This document shows positions 9,664-24,400 of a DNA stretch of 64,000 nt, piece by piece. Position numbers and translations under genes: made by a program. Source of the stretch: Hanleya hanleyi. Its lineage: Eukaryota > Mollusca > Polyplacophora > Lepidopleurida > Hanleyidae. The notes beneath the pieces are model-generated. The model saw only the letters and a list, made by a program, of their open reading frames with translations. It did not search any database and was not told the DNA's origin. Position 1 is the stretch's first letter, and each line of letters starts with the position of its first letter. The stretch spans positions 1-64,000 of the forward strand of contig JAVTVY010018900.1 of assembly GCA_036873755.1 (NCBI GenBank), read 5' to 3'.

Positions 9664-9715
9664 AAACCGCCATCATATAATACGTCCGCCTTTTGGCGGG
9701 CGAATAAAAAGTGCA

Positions 9716-12111
9716 TGATACATGTTAACTCTACAGTGTAAATAGACCAATGAAAATGCGCAAACCACGTAGCCCAATCTGAGGCATCCAAATGGCTGTT
9801 GTCACCACATGCACTGTGTATTGTGTATTATCACAGGAACACTGTAAACATTTTGTAATATTGATATACAGTTATCTCTTGAATAATTCACCAACAAGAG
9901 ATGAATACTATCACAAATCAAAAATAAATTTGCTGTTTGGAATTATTTCTGACGGAGAATTTGAAATTGTATTGCAATGAGAATCGTAAGTCAGCAATTT
10001 TTTTGTATGCCATCATTTACACATATGGTGCCACCAAACATGCTTAATACATGTACCTTTCATAGTGCGATCATGGCTCTTGTCACCACATGCACTGCAT
10101 GTGTTGATCAGGCCAGTACAATAAAAGATAAGAAATGTGGCAAATTGGTCAAATTCTTTGTTTGAGAAACCCATGAACATACATATTAAACTAATTTCTG
10201 ATAATATGTACATAATAAATTACCTTTTACTCAATTTTCAGTGACCTGTCTTTGGAGGTGAATACTTGAGAAATCTGTAAACTATCAGCATTTTTTATGC
10301 ACTTATGTAATATTCCTTACTGTGTGATTAGCTGCATGTACAGAATGGAGAACACGTTCGCTGATATGCTCATAAAATCAGCATCAGTTTTGTGTCCCTC
10401 ACTATCCTTGTTCCCCTGCTGATGCAGATAGGCACAATTATGCCTCTCTGCTGTTAGAGACGCTTCATACTTGTTCACAAATCTTTGTGCTATAATTCCT
10501 GTTGATTTCTCGAACAAATATGCTGATTGGTTGTAAATTGAACGTGTTCATCTTGCTTGCTGATGTAAATGATATAACTACAAGGCTATTCAGACGACTG
10601 ATTTTGATCGGTTCACAGTAATCCGAGGACACCAGATTGAATCAGTGAGAGAACAAGCAGAATAAGGGACATAGGACCAATGTTGATTTATAATAAAACA
10701 ACCAGGGGACCAACTTACAGAGGTTATAAAATTATTACCTCTACAAGAATGATTATATCAAAATCTTCAATGTTCAAAAAAATTAGTATTTTGACCAGTA
10801 GTGAAGTCACAGTGTAATGACCGGTGTTAATTCATCACAGCCCTTTTCTATGTTTTACAACCTTCAAGTGCATGTGGAACATTCATAAAACTTACATAAG
10901 CATGAGATTATAACCTAGCTACATGTATTAATTATGTTATCAGCTTATATCTTTGCCTCCCAGATTATTTCCTCAATTATGTATAATATTCCTGAAAAGA
11001 CAGGTGGATTAAGGAGGTATCACTTAAGAGAGTAGGTCACATTGCCTATGGAGCCATAAGATGGGGATTTTAAATATCTTTCGAAATGGATGGAGTATAA
11101 TCTTAAAATAAGATAAAGGTAAAAAAAAAAAGATTGATATCTAGCAATACAGAACCATTTATTTGTATTACCAGTCGCTCCAAAGTGAAATATTTTGAAC
11201 CACACTTTGGGCCTGTCAGATTCATCGCTTGGACAGCACAGAATATTAGGTGGGCATTAGGTGATGCTTGCAGTACAACCCGGAACTTGTTCCGTATTCA
11301 CTGCTTGCAAAAAGGCAACTTTATAAATGTCTTGGTGATGAACCGCAAGAATATTTCCCAGCCCAATTTCCCCCCCCCCCCCGGTGACAGGGCGGACAAG
11401 GCTGAATATATCTGTTATACAGACCCCCATTTTTATTTCATATTTCACCAGGAGTATATTAATTCCATATTATATGATAAGTTAAAGAAACTTTGACTTT
11501 GGAAAGGTGACAAAAATGAGATTTACACCTGAAAATAGTGCTATTTCCCTATTAATTCAAATGTTATAGCCATTCGCAGGACACTTCCACACATCATGCA
11601 ATATTTTGTAAACAACAATGGTGACCCCCACGTTTTTTTTCATAAAACGTTTAATCATTCACTGATGAACCATTACTGAACTTTTAAGCAAATTCTCACT
11701 GTGAGAGTTCGAACATGACCTACTGCCTTAAGGCCACGTGACCTACTGCCTTATAGCCACACTTGTTTTTGAAAGCCACATTCGTTTTTGTTTACTGGAA
11801 AAATTTACAATATATGACCTTACAGTTATCAGTCTCTGTGCTGATGGAATTTGATATTTTTGGCCAAATCCAATCTTTTGAGGATAACCTTGCCATGTTT
11901 GCTTTAGAAGATCCTGTTATCTTCCTTCTGGTCAACTTTTGTAGCATTTCCTTCGACAAATGTTGTGGTCAAATGAGCACCACAACTTGTAAATTCTCAG
12001 AGTTTTGTAGTTGATAACTTTTCTGAAATTTTCTTCTGTATGTTCAATGGTCCTGTATACTTTGTTGATATATTGCAGTAAGCTTTGTGTACGTGCTGAT
12101 AAATCTGTATT
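9716..12111. other. Stretch without a recognised gene; 3' flank of the 12-exon gene
   Basis: AT-rich DNA with only short ORFs lacking recognisable domains. It includes a poly-C run at 11,371-11,382. On the minus strand an AATAAA at about 11,432-11,437 is a possible poly(A) signal for the gene ending at 12,112, about 675 bp beyond its stop; this assignment is weak. Confidence 0.4.
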
Positions 12112-12474
12112 CTATTTTGGTGGTTGAGAAGTGACTTCTGAACTACCACTCCGGGGCTCACTCGAAGACCTGGGGGGATTCCCTCGCCTTTCAGTGATCA
12201 CTTGTTTGTACGTCTTGTCATCAGGATTCTGACGTGCAGCCGCAACTTTGTTCATTTTCTCTTGAACAATGTTCCGCTCTGGTGCTTTTGCTTTTGCCTT
12301 GGGTTGACGAGAAGAGCTGCCAGTGCTCCTGGAGCGTGGTTTGGTGCCAGGCCCCGCAGGAGTGGATGGCGGAGCACTTGGCTGTGACTTACTCACACCC
12401 GTCTCCTTTTGTTGTAGTCTGTCTTCTTCCTTCTGCTTAGCTACCTCTATGGCTTCCTCTATCATAGTTATTGC
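12112..12474 (-). CDS. Exon 12 (last): end of stalk-like domain and Ser/Pro tail
   Basis: Acceptor AG at 12475-12476, phase 0, stop TGA ends at 12112. The first residues (AITMIEEAIEVAKQ) continue the helix that follows the FFVW of exon 11, as in the second stalk helix of dynein. The rest is a low-complexity tail rich in Pro, Ser, Lys and Arg. Confidence 0.85.
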   Translation of the reverse strand, partial: AITMIEEAIEVAKQKEEDRLQQKETGVSKSQPSAPPSTPAGPGTKPRSRSTGSSSRQPKAKAKAPERNIVQEKMNKVAAARQNPDDKTYKQVITERRGNPPRSSSEPRSGSSEVTSQPPK

Positions 12475-15400
12475 CTGAAGAGTATAGGAGAGAAATGATT
12501 ACCACACAGACATCTAGACAGATTCCTGTAGTTCCATTCAACCATCTTCATACACAAGTAGACTTCACTGTTCAAACTTCAAACTCCAGGATATATCAGT
12601 CCACTGTTTCTGTTCAAAACAATTTATAGAGACATGAAACGTCATTGACCCTTCAAATACGTTTGATTTTCGAAAGGTGCTGCATTGATTGGCTGTTATC
12701 TGTGTTTGGCCACCCTCATCGCCAAATTAAAAGGAATAATGTAAATACTGAAAGAAAATGTCACCCTAAACGAAGTTGTGGGTATATTCTGATTGACTCA
12801 TCTCTAGTTTCTGGATGAAATATACACCTCAGATTTGCCCCGAATCATCAAAATATTGACAAGAATATTCTGTCTCCCAGAATGATTTAACGGAGAAGTC
12901 TCCTCAACATTAATAAGGTGTTCCATAGAAATAATCCATTCAATGTGATAATTTGGGATATGTGTTTACTTTGGCGAGATTTGTACACGAAAGCAAGGAT
13001 CTATGAGCTGTGACGCTGTTCTTATTCCATGCGACGTAACACAGGCGATGTCATTGGTAGCATCACATGTTGTCCGCCATAATGTTTACCTCAACTCTGA
13101 TGGCGGCATCCTATAGCTGTTTTGCGTGAAATAAAAGGCTCTATCTTCGACATAAAATGGATTATTTCCGTAAATCATTACAATTCACAAAGAAATTATG
13201 AAAGAGAAGTAAGATAACTCGAAAGTCTTCTCAATGTAAATGTTTACAATCCCGCTCACCCAGACAAAGAAGGTTGCGGCCCCCGCGGATACATCACGCA
13301 CTTCCTCCAGTTCATATTTGCCCAGTAATGACTTGGCGCGAGCTGTTGCGACCATGTTGAGGGCACCAGGGTCACATCCCAGACACTGTCTCTTCAGGGA
13401 CTCTTTACCAGTCTTCCCCACCAATGCCTGCACTGCTTTCCAGATCTGAGTACAGAAAAGAAGTATAAATTTCAATACACAGGAGCACTGTATTTTAATA
13501 GCACATCTTGCTAGAAAGTAGAACTCAAGTTGGACAAGCACTGCAGCACACTTTCAAAAGGTTGCAAGAAATCTTGAAGAACCTGCTAGAAAGTAGATAT
13601 TATGCTGGACTAACGCAGTATGATAACAGCACATCTCTGCTATCTTGCTAGAAAGTATAGCTTATGCTGGACTAACATTGCAGCACATCTCTGCCAGCTT
13701 GCTGGAAAGTATAGTTTATATATGCTGGACTAACATTGCACCACATCTCTGCCAGCTTGCTAGAAAGTATAGCTTATGCTGAACTAACATTGCAGCACAT
13801 CTTTGAGAGCTTGATAGAAAGTATAGCTTATATGCTAGACCAGCATTGCAGCACATCTTTGAGAACTTGCTAGAAAGTATAGCTTATGCTGGACTAACAT
13901 TGCAGCACATGTTTGAGAACTTGCTAGAAAGTATAGCTTATGCTGGGCTAACATTGCAGCACATCTTTGAGAGCTTGCTGAAAAGTACAGCTTACACTGG
14001 ACCAACATTTCAGCACATCTTTGGCCATTTGCTTAGTATAGCTTATGCTGGACTAACATTGCAGCACATCTCTGCCAGCTTGCTGGAAAGTATAGTTTAT
14101 ATATGCTGGACTAACATTGCACCACATCTCTGCCAGCTTGCTAGAAAGTATAGCTTATGCTGAACTAACATAGCAGCACATCTTTGAGAACTTGCTAGAA
14201 AGTACAGTTTATACTGGACGAACACAAGACTTTGTTTTGATCTCTGCTACAGGTAGTTAGCTACTAGAACATTATGCTGGACTGGGTGACTGTAACATCT
14301 CTGTCAATCTCAGATATAATATCACGGAGTATTACATCTGATTTCTGTGCTAAATCAATCCTGTGCGAATTTGAAACTACATTAGTTAGAAAATCAGGTG
14401 GCTAGCTTGGGGAAACAATTTCAAAATCATGGCCACAGTAATTACACTCTGTAACACGTGGACTAATATATAAACATCATTTCCAGACAGTGTGCATGGT
14501 AAAACATAAAGATTAGAGAGTTTCTCCCACCGAAAAGTCTGGCTATATTAGGGGGTAGAAAATATCAAAAGATTGTGCTATGCGAAGATGTTAATCTCCG
14601 TGAACTAAACGTCAATCACTGTCAGAGAGAAAGAACAGAAATTGTCGTCTCATAGAATATCGGCGAACATTTCGCACGAAGTTTTCATAGCATTACGTCA
14701 AGATGATATTCCCCTGATTTGCTATCTTGGTTTACCTAGATTGCATCTCTGCTAGCTTGCTATAAAGTATAGCTTATGATGGACTAACATTAATTGCAGC
14801 ATATCTTTGAGAGCTGGCTAGAAAGTAGAGCTTACGCTGGACAAATATTGCAGCAATCTTTGAGAGCTTGCTAGGGTATAGCTCATGTTGGACCAACATT
14901 ACAGCACATCTTTGAGAGCTTGCTAGAAAATATAGCTTACACTGGACTAACGTAAGACTTTGCTTTGATATCTGCTATAGCTATCTAGTAAAACATCATG
15001 CTGGACTGGGTGGGTGTAACATCTCTGACAGCTTGGTAGAATGTACTGACCCTCGTATTACAAAAGATGGCTGGAAATACCTCTGTTAGCTTACTACATT
15101 GGGTGGCCTGAGCACATTTCTGCTAGTTGTAGCACATCTTTTTCAGGTTGCTTGGATATATTTAGGGGGTGTCCCATGTAACTCTAAACACAGAAAAGGC
15201 AGGATCATGTGCAACTTTGTGATATGTGAAGCGGGGTGGGGAGGGTTGGGAGTTCATGGCTAATTTGTTGAGCATCTAGAGATCTGCACTGGAATCTGTG
15301 AGATTCCAGGTATCACAGATTCCAGGTATACTAAAATCCCACCTTGTGTTACCTATACATATAGGCATGGAGCTTGCACATATATGCTGGTCCATGATGT

Positions 15401-18400
15401 ATATAGTAGATAATTTATGGATGCCCAAAGGGGAAGCTAGATAAAGTATGAAGAATATGATCAGTCAACATTTCCAGGTGTATAGCCAATAGAATTGCTT
15501 AGAAACTCCAAGAGTTTCAAAGTATTTTACTGGTCAATTCAAATTTTCAAAAAATATCTTGTATTTTCACAATCTCAGTAAACTCAGATATAATATCACG
15601 GAATATTATATCTGAATTCAGCCCTATATAAATCCCGTGCGAGTTGAAACCACTATTGTTAGCCAATCAGATGGATAGATGGTTGTAACTATTTCAAAAT
15701 CACGCCCACAGTAATTACACACGGTAGCTTGTGGTCTAATATATAAACATTATCCTGAAACAGTTTCCAAATATGGCATCATTTCCTAAACATCAAAGAG
15801 TTTACTCCCGCCGAACAGTCTGGCTTTGTTAGGGGTAGAAAATATCAAAAGATTGTGCCGTGCGAAGATGTTAATATCCTTGAAGTAAACGTCAATCATT
15901 GTCAGAGCGGAAAGGTTGAAATGGTCATGATTGGCTTATTATGGGATATTTCGCACGAAGTTTTCATAGCATTACGTCTAGATGGTATTCCACTGATTTA
16001 CCATCTTGGTTTACCTAGATTTGTATTTTCATTGACATGTTGACGAGTTTCTGTTGAGGTGTCAAGGTCATAATGACCCAGTAAAGCAGGGATCATCCCT
16101 CTCATAACACCCACCTCTGTCTCCTTCTCCTTGTGACCCAGCAGTAAGAAGGTACAGGTCATGACAGTGTGCACCACTTGGGGTGGATTCTGGTAACTAC
16201 GGATCTCGGCCACTGTCGCCTGTTTGAGCTCCAGAATCTCGTGACGGATCCGCTCAAGTCGTCGGAGCCGTCCCAGGAGTTTATTGGCGGCTAACATTTC
16301 CTTGGCCAGCTGTACCTCAAAGCCGTGTTTCTTCACCGTCTCCATGGCCTTCTCCAAGTCCCCAATCTCTCGCTCTGTCATTGCTTTCCTCAGGTCTGCA
16401 GAAATACAAGTTTACAGTCATCCTCTTGGGCTTTCCTGCTGAATGTATTTACCCAGGAGCATAGATATCACCTTCCACACTTCTTTGAAATAAGCTCAAC
16501 ATGATAAGCCATGATGTGATGAAGATCAATTTTGACAATTATGTACACTGCATTTACTTCCAGATATCCATTGATGATACAGTGAAACCTGTAAATACCG
16601 ACACCTGGGTAAACTGACCATCTCCTAAATACTTACATTATCTTGGGTCCTGATACTTGAATTCGAGGTATTTTGAGCCTTGATACACCAGAACCCTGTC
16701 AAAACTGACACTATAATCTGATACCAATCTCTGTCAGTTTATACAGGTTTCACTGTGTACTGATATATTTTTGCCCAGTTACTATGTTACTGTAATGTAC
16801 CAGTAACTCTACATTTGAGTGCTCTTCACAAATATCAATATAGGAACATTTCTATAGGGATTTGCTAATGATGTCTTGTAATAACTCTCCAAATATTGTC
16901 CTCGATACAGACATATGTCTGACTTCAACAAAATTCAAGTTAATCCTTTAACAATATAGCTGTGCCGATAGCACCCACAGATGTATTAAGATGTGGCTCA
17001 CAGCGGATCGTTCTTTCAATCTCTCTCCTATATTTTTAGTTTAGCAAATATTTTTAATAAATAACTGGACTACATGTATTTTTGACCTCAAGTTACCAAA
17101 ATGAGCATAAACGTGAGCATAAGGCCACTCATAACTATATTTGTATTTCCTGTAACAGACTTGAAAAACTGACAGTCGGTAGATAGGTAGGTTCCCCCCC
17201 CCCATATTTGGAGAAGAGGACTTGCACACCACAAATAATAGTATATATATAGTCTAAAGTACCATAAACCGTCCAATACAATGTGCAGCAGACGACCTGA
17301 AGTAGCACCACATGAATGAGAAAATAATCTTCCCTTACAGCATATTGCTGGTTAAAACTGCGATATTAAATGCAACCAAAAAGAAAATGCAGACAGCAAT
17401 TTCTTTTTCAGACAGAGATAAATAAGAGTAGGTTGGTTTACAGCCTGGGAAACACAAATATTATTATGGATGGCCTAATGGTCCTTTTGTGGAATAGTAG
17501 GACAATTTGATCAATATTGATCACATTTACACCAGTTATGTATCATGATACAATAGATTAATACGAAGCTGCTCATCTGAAAACCCCTCGGCTCTGGGCA
17601 CCAACCATTCATATTGTATTCAGTTTGAACACCAAGCAGTCAAGTGACAAATATACAGATTATCAAAAATTTTGCAATTAGAAATAGCCCCTAAGGTTTC
17701 CCTCCAATCAGAGAAACCGGTATTCATCATAAGTTTCTTGATGCATTGATGATGTATATCAAATTTTACATCGAGCATTTGAACGGTACATGTATCAGAG
17801 ATAGAGATCATTACATATTTTGCATAAATTAAAGATGGCCACCAAGGTTTCCACCAAATCAGAGAAACTGGTTTGGTCATTCCTTTAAAGTTTCTTGATG
17901 CATCGATGATCTATACCAAGTTTCACACTGAACAGTGAAATGGTACCCAAGATACACAAGACTAATGGTTTTGCATAAATTAAAGATGGACGCCCAAGTT
18001 TCCACCCAATCGGGTTCAGATTCAATAGGGTTCTGGGTCACGAGCATATGGATGTGCACTGCAAGATTGGTGTGCCTAGGCTAAGTCGTTCTAAAGATAT
18101 CTTGGTAACGAGATAGCTGTGACGGTTTCGCATAAATTAAAGATGACAGCCAAAGTTTCCAACCAATCGGGTCCAGATTCAATATGGTTCTGGGTCATGA
18201 GCATATGGATGTGCACTGCCAGTTTGGTGTGCCTAGGGTAAGTCGTTCTAAAGATATCTTGGTAACGAGAAAGGTGTGACGGACAGTGGGACAGACGGAC
18301 AAACGTACATGACGACAATATCCTTCGGCCAATTTGGCTGAGGGGTAAAAAAAAACCACCCAATGCTAAACAGAAAGGAAAGAGAATGAATGAATTTGGT

Positions 18401-21400
18401 GTGCCTAGGGGAAGTCGTTCTAAAGATATCTTGGTAACAAGGAAAGCTGTGATGGTTTCGCATAAATTAAAGATGGCCACCAAACTTTCCAACCAATCGG
18501 GTCCAGATTCTGTAGGGTTCTGGGTCACGAGCATATGTATGTACACTGCCAGTTTGGTGTGCCTAGGGTAAGTCGTTCTAAAGATATCTTGGTAACGAGA
18601 AAGGTGTGACGGACAGTGGGACAGACGGACAAACGTACATGACGACAATATCCTTCGGCCAATTTGGCTGAGGGGTAAAAAAAAACCACCCAATGCTAAA
18701 CAGAAAGGAAAGAGAATGAATGAATGAATCACTGTGAGCTGCACCTCGATACACCTGCTGGCGCTATCTGTGATGCCCTACTGTTGTGCAAGTCATTGAG
18801 AAAAATCATGAAATTGTTATGTGGCACCCTCTATGAGATTTAAGCAACAGATCCACAGATGTTCCCACTGTTGAACACTCACAATCTCCTGCAGTCATTT
18901 CTCTCAACAATCTCTCAGCTTTAGCCAGATCCATCTCATGGTCATCCAGTTTCTGCTCCTTGAACTCCTTGATGGAGTGGTCAAGACGGAACTTATCCCG
19001 AGACTTGATAGCCACCTTGAGATCATATCTTATTCTCCTGCGTTTGTGTTCTGTTGAAGCAACAAAAGTACATGAATTTGTGTGAGACCAGTTAGTCAAT
19101 AAGTTGTAGACGTATTGTCTCAATCTCATGCAGGATTATCTCCCCTGATGCGTTGTTGATTATCTGTTCTAGATGATTATTTATATATATTTGTGTTATT
19201 TCATTGATGACATGTTATCATAGTTTGATGATATGATCATGCAAACGCTGAACCCAAGCATACATGTACATGTTACCTGCAAAGGGTTCTTTATCAAGCA
19301 TCATCAATACAAGGATGTTTGATTTCACACTTATATAGAAGTGTGTGACCATTTGATTTTGACGTGACTACACCATTCAAGTGTTTCAAATTTTGAATTG
19401 GATGTTGACTGTTGATAAAGTTAGCAGTGGATGGAAAAAGTCTGTTGGAGTGATAATTTAACAGGGAGCCTCGCAGTCAAAATCATGGCATGACTCCCAC
19501 TTACGTTAGAGTCGTGATCTCACTACATTTATCATGACGGCATGATTCCCCGCTGAGATTGAGCACTGACCCACAAATATCACCAGCCCAGCTGTTTACA
19601 GTACTGACATACTGAAAGTACTAAACTATTTACAGTACAAAACATATGCAGCGCTGGCCTACCATATTGATCCACCTACACACACTGACCCAATTAGAGT
19701 ACTGACCTACTTACATCAGTGATCTATTCACAGTACTGAATATCCACAATACTGATCTATTTACAATATTGACATATCTATAACGATAGACTTGTTACCT
19801 CCTCTGTATTCCATACAGTAGACAGGTTATGACCGGCATCGTTGTTTCACAATTTTGTCTGGATCTAGATGCACTCTCCATATTGTGGAATGTATCGCAT
19901 CTAAATAAACATCCACAGAACTGGGATAACCAATCAGCCTGATGGAATTATCAGCCAATAGAATTTGAATTCAAATTCAGTCTGTTTCGGCAGCGGAATG
20001 AATGCCAGCCTGTACCGGTCTACTGAACGGATATACAGGGGAGACAACCAGTCTACTAAACTGATATACAAATTCAGAGTTCTGACCTATCCACAGTACT
20101 GACAAATTCAGATTACTGACCTATTCACAGTACTGACAAATTCAGATTACTGACCTATTCACAGTACTGACAAATTCAGATTACTGACCTATTCACAGTA
20201 CTGACAAATTCATATTACTGACCTATTCACAGTACTGACAAATTCAGATTACTGACCTATTTTCCGTTTACTGGCATTTTGTTCATCATCTTCTGCTTCT
20301 TTCCTGTTTCTGCTATCTTTGGCATTCTGTTTCCTCTTTTGTGCATCTTTAAGGTCTTGTTCAGCTTCTTTCTGCTTCCTTAGCTCTTCCTACAAATAGG
20401 AGCGAATGGGAAAGTACTGTTCATTTTGTTTCCTCCTTTATTCAAGATCTTCCATGATTTTTTTCTTCAATTAAAAAAACTTTTTTTCCTCGAGAAACTG
20501 TGATGAGAACCTATGACATTCCAGGCCTGTAATCCTGCATATCAGATTCACATCATGCCTCATCTCTCATATATTCCAGTGAGAACACTGATATATATGA
20601 ATTTGATAAATGTTGTAATGGAAGTACGAGGCCATAAAATGGTATCTTGAGTTGGTTTGCTTTGTTTCAAAAAGGAGGGAGATATTTCAGCTATATAGTG
20701 ATGATCAAAACAAATTCTAAGTATTGCACATCAAGGTCTTCATTTATGAGAAAAGTGGCACATCGGGGGTTCACCCACATCTGACATGTCTGAAAAGAGC
20801 ATTTGCATAGAAAAATATTATTCTTTCAAAGATGTAGTGGCATCATTTACAAAATAAACAGCAAATAACATATTTTGATAAAGTTATTAGTAATATTACG
20901 GGCATTGAAATTACACTTCTGATCTTCTCTTAAAAACATGACAGCACCTGCACTTGGCATCAGCGCCCCAGATAACATGATCGCAATCGGTAATCTGAAT
21001 GTGACGCTTTGCGACGTGATACACTATCTTAGAACTTTTATCTCACTGTGATGGATTCTAACTTGACAACAGGGACACTGGTCACATTATCCGACATCAT
21101 CTCGGTCATTTCCCATTTTCAACTTGTTCACCAGACTGAAATGAAGATTCTAAAAATACTGCAATTTGGTCCCTATACGAAATACAAGACTTCGCGACTT
21201 GAAAAGCCTTTGGCAAATGTCGCAGGTGATCATGATGTTCAGTTTACCCGAACAATCAAAATCACACTACACCTCTTCAAAGGGCACAAAATCGGAGACG
21301 AACCCCTTGGCAACAGATCCGAACCATCAAACCCTGTCAAAAGCTTCACTGCAGGGTTTCTAGAATTGTTGGTTTATACAGGTTACACTGAAATACTCAA

Positions 21401-24400
21401 ATTTTGAGATGATGAAAACAGAGCAGCTCTCCATATATGAAGGGACAAATAGCTGTGTCACATGACCTATGGTAGGACCAGACTGCCTAGGAAGTGATCA
21501 AAAAAATTTCTCTCTTGTTCATAATTATGAAACTATTACACTGAATTAAGTTTATAAATGAAGGGAAATGGTTACTGATCCAAATCCAGTACATTTTTGC
21601 CACAGAATTTGAATACAGCCCCATACATTAAGATAGATCTGGACTCATACAGCCCCATACATTTAGATAGATCTGGACTCATACAGCCCCATACATTAAG
21701 ATAGATCTGGACTCATACAGCCCCATACATTAAGATAGATCTGGACTCATACAGCCCCATACATTAAGATAGATCTGGACTCATACAGCCCCATACATTA
21801 AGATAGATCTGGACTCATACAGCCCCATACATTTAGATAGATCTGGACTCATACAGCCCCATACATTTAGATAGATCTGGACTCATACAGCCCCATACAT
21901 TAAGATAGATCTGGACTCGCAGTCTGGCCTCCACCAATAACTCTGTGTATGGACTATAATACAGCCACATACATTAAGATAGATCTGGACTCATACAGCC
22001 CCATACATTAAGATAGATCTGGACTCGCATCTGGACTATATACTCAGCCCCATACATTTAGATAGATCTGGACTCATACAGCCCCACTCATACAGCCCCA
22101 TACATTAAGATAGATCTGGACTCATACAGCCCCATACATTAAGATAGATCTGGACTCATACAGCCCCATACATTTATATAGATCTGGACTCATACAGCCC
22201 CATACATTAAGATAGATCTGGACTCATACAGCCCCATACATTAAGATAGATCTGGACTCATACAGCCCCATACATTAAGATAGATCTGGACTCATACAGC
22301 CCCATACATTAAGATAGATCTGGACTCATACAGCCCCATACATTTAGATAGATCTGGACTCATACAGCCCCATACATTTAGATAGATCTGGACTCATACA
22401 GCCCCATACATTAAGATAGATCTGGACTCGCAGTCTGGCCTCCACCAATAACTCTGTGTATGGACTATAATACAGCCACATACATTAAGATAGATCTGGA
22501 CTCATACAGCCCCATACATTAAGATAGATCTGGACTCGCAGTCTGGCCTCCACCAATAACTCTGTGTATGGACTATAATACAGCCCCATACATTTAGATA
22601 GATCTGGACTCGCAGTCTGGCCCCCACCAATAACTCTGTGTATGGACTAAATTGATCTCCACAGGCAAATAAGTTCAAATTACATTGGAGCTGCACTGTC
22701 AATCCAAAACATGCATATTGCAAATACTCACAGCAGCCAGGTGGTCAGCATTATGATAGCGCTCCTCTTCCTCTGCCTTCCTTCTTGCCTCCTCCTGACG
22801 GTGCTGTTCCTCTAAATCTCTCAGTCTCTCAGCCTCTCGCTCCTCCTCCTGACAACATAGATTGAGAAAAATAAGCAAATCTCTGATTACGTAATGTTAG
22901 CAAATGTTATAAAATATGAGCAAATCATCATTAACCCTAAAGTGTTTACTATGACCCCCCAGTAAGCTGGCATTCATGGTGTAAATCTAGAAAAGCCAGC
23001 TATAAAGATCAAGATATATTGTGCTAATAGCATAACCATATAATTTGATCTTGAAAATAGGTCAAGGTCAGTCATGTTCGATGTGATTCTGGTCAATTAG
23101 CATATGCATGTGCAGTGTGGATTTCGAAAGGATAGTTGTAAAACTAATAGAGCTGAACTAACAACATTGAATCTACATGTAACCTATCATTTGACCCTGA
23201 GAAAATAAATCAAGGTCATCTTAGATTAGGCTACTGGTACAGTGGTGGTACGAATTTCAGAAGCGGGGCTATAATCCTATCCAAGAGGTCTATTGCTAAA
23301 AACATTGATTATACTTTTAACATCAAATTTGACCTTGAAAAGTATAGGCCAAGATCAGTCATATTCCATAGGTTTTTGCTCATTAGCCAGATACAGATAG
23401 TACCTAAAGTTAGAGGGCCTTAGTGAACAGTGAAGAACAGATTGCAGTCTGTCGATATAGGCCTTACATTTTGACGGGCTGATCGTATGCTTTAACCTTA
23501 AATCAGCCCCATAAAACGAAAGGCCTGCTGTCTGTGTTATGCTCAGAGAATAAAGATATTATTATTATATAAAATATTTCAAGCTATATTGGGTAATCAA
23601 AATTGGAATTACTTTAAATGTATAATTTGACCTACAAAAAGTGGGTCAAGGTCAGTAATTTTCAATAGGCTTCTGGTCCATTTCCAGCATGATATGTTGT
23701 ATGAATTTGTATGCCTGGCTATAGACAATTCTTCCAGAGATTAACAAGGATGATGGACAGACAGACACTTGTTTTTAAGGGCACTGATTTTTTTAGTTTT
23801 ATATATCTTTAATAGCCTATGGCACAAATGCTGAGCAAATGATCTTTTTAACACTGTCAGTTTACCAGCAGTCAATAATGCAGAATCAGATTTTGTCTAG
23901 GGAAAGTCTAATGTTTAGATGACACTGAGGATGGATGTTTATACCTCTTCTTGTAATTTTCTCTTTCTTTCAGCTTCTTCTCTTCTCAGCCTCCCTGACA
24001 AAACAAAACAGAACAAAGTCTCAAGAAGAATCCTAACATGTAAGTGTCAAATCTGATGTTCATAAGCCAGCTGTAAAGCTAGTTTCTTGCAAGAGCTTGA
24101 GAAGACATGGTCAATAGTTTTTAATGACGCAGACAATACACCATGTTCCTGTCCTCTTATCCATATCACTGATCTGTATTCTGATATTCTCAGGTACAGG
24201 ATACATGTTGCATTATTTGGCTATGGACAATGGGAAAGGTTAACACACATGGCACATTTCTTTATGCATAAAAACATAACTGCCCTCATTCATGAACATA
24301 TCCATGAAAACATCATATAAATGGTCATTTAACTTTTCTTTGTATTTTCACTAATTGATGAAAACTGAAATCTCTTTCAAAATTTATTGACTTCAGTGCA

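Larger units (their letters stand above)
5897..9715 (+). mobile_element. Composite pearl/Helitron-like non-autonomous repeat
   Basis: Begins with a conserved head (CAAGAGCCCAAGGGGCTTCA, which recurs at 33,829), contains two kinds of tandem core repeats (6,640-7,400 and 8,460-9,330), an (ACAG/ACGG)n microsatellite at 9,611-9,663, and ends in a hairpin tail (CCGCCTTTTGGCGG). This order (flank, core repeats, ACRG microsatellite, hairpin flank) is that described for the bivalve pearl elements, related to Helitrons. No coding capacity. It may be several nested or adjacent copies; the outer limits are approximate. Confidence 0.55.

Noticed and set aside
16041..16114. Continuation of the coding frame of exon 10 beyond 16,115
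   Set aside because: A GTGGGT donor in phase 0 joins exon 11 to give a continuous domain; the extra residues do not fit and the sequence soon enters the 430-bp repeat.
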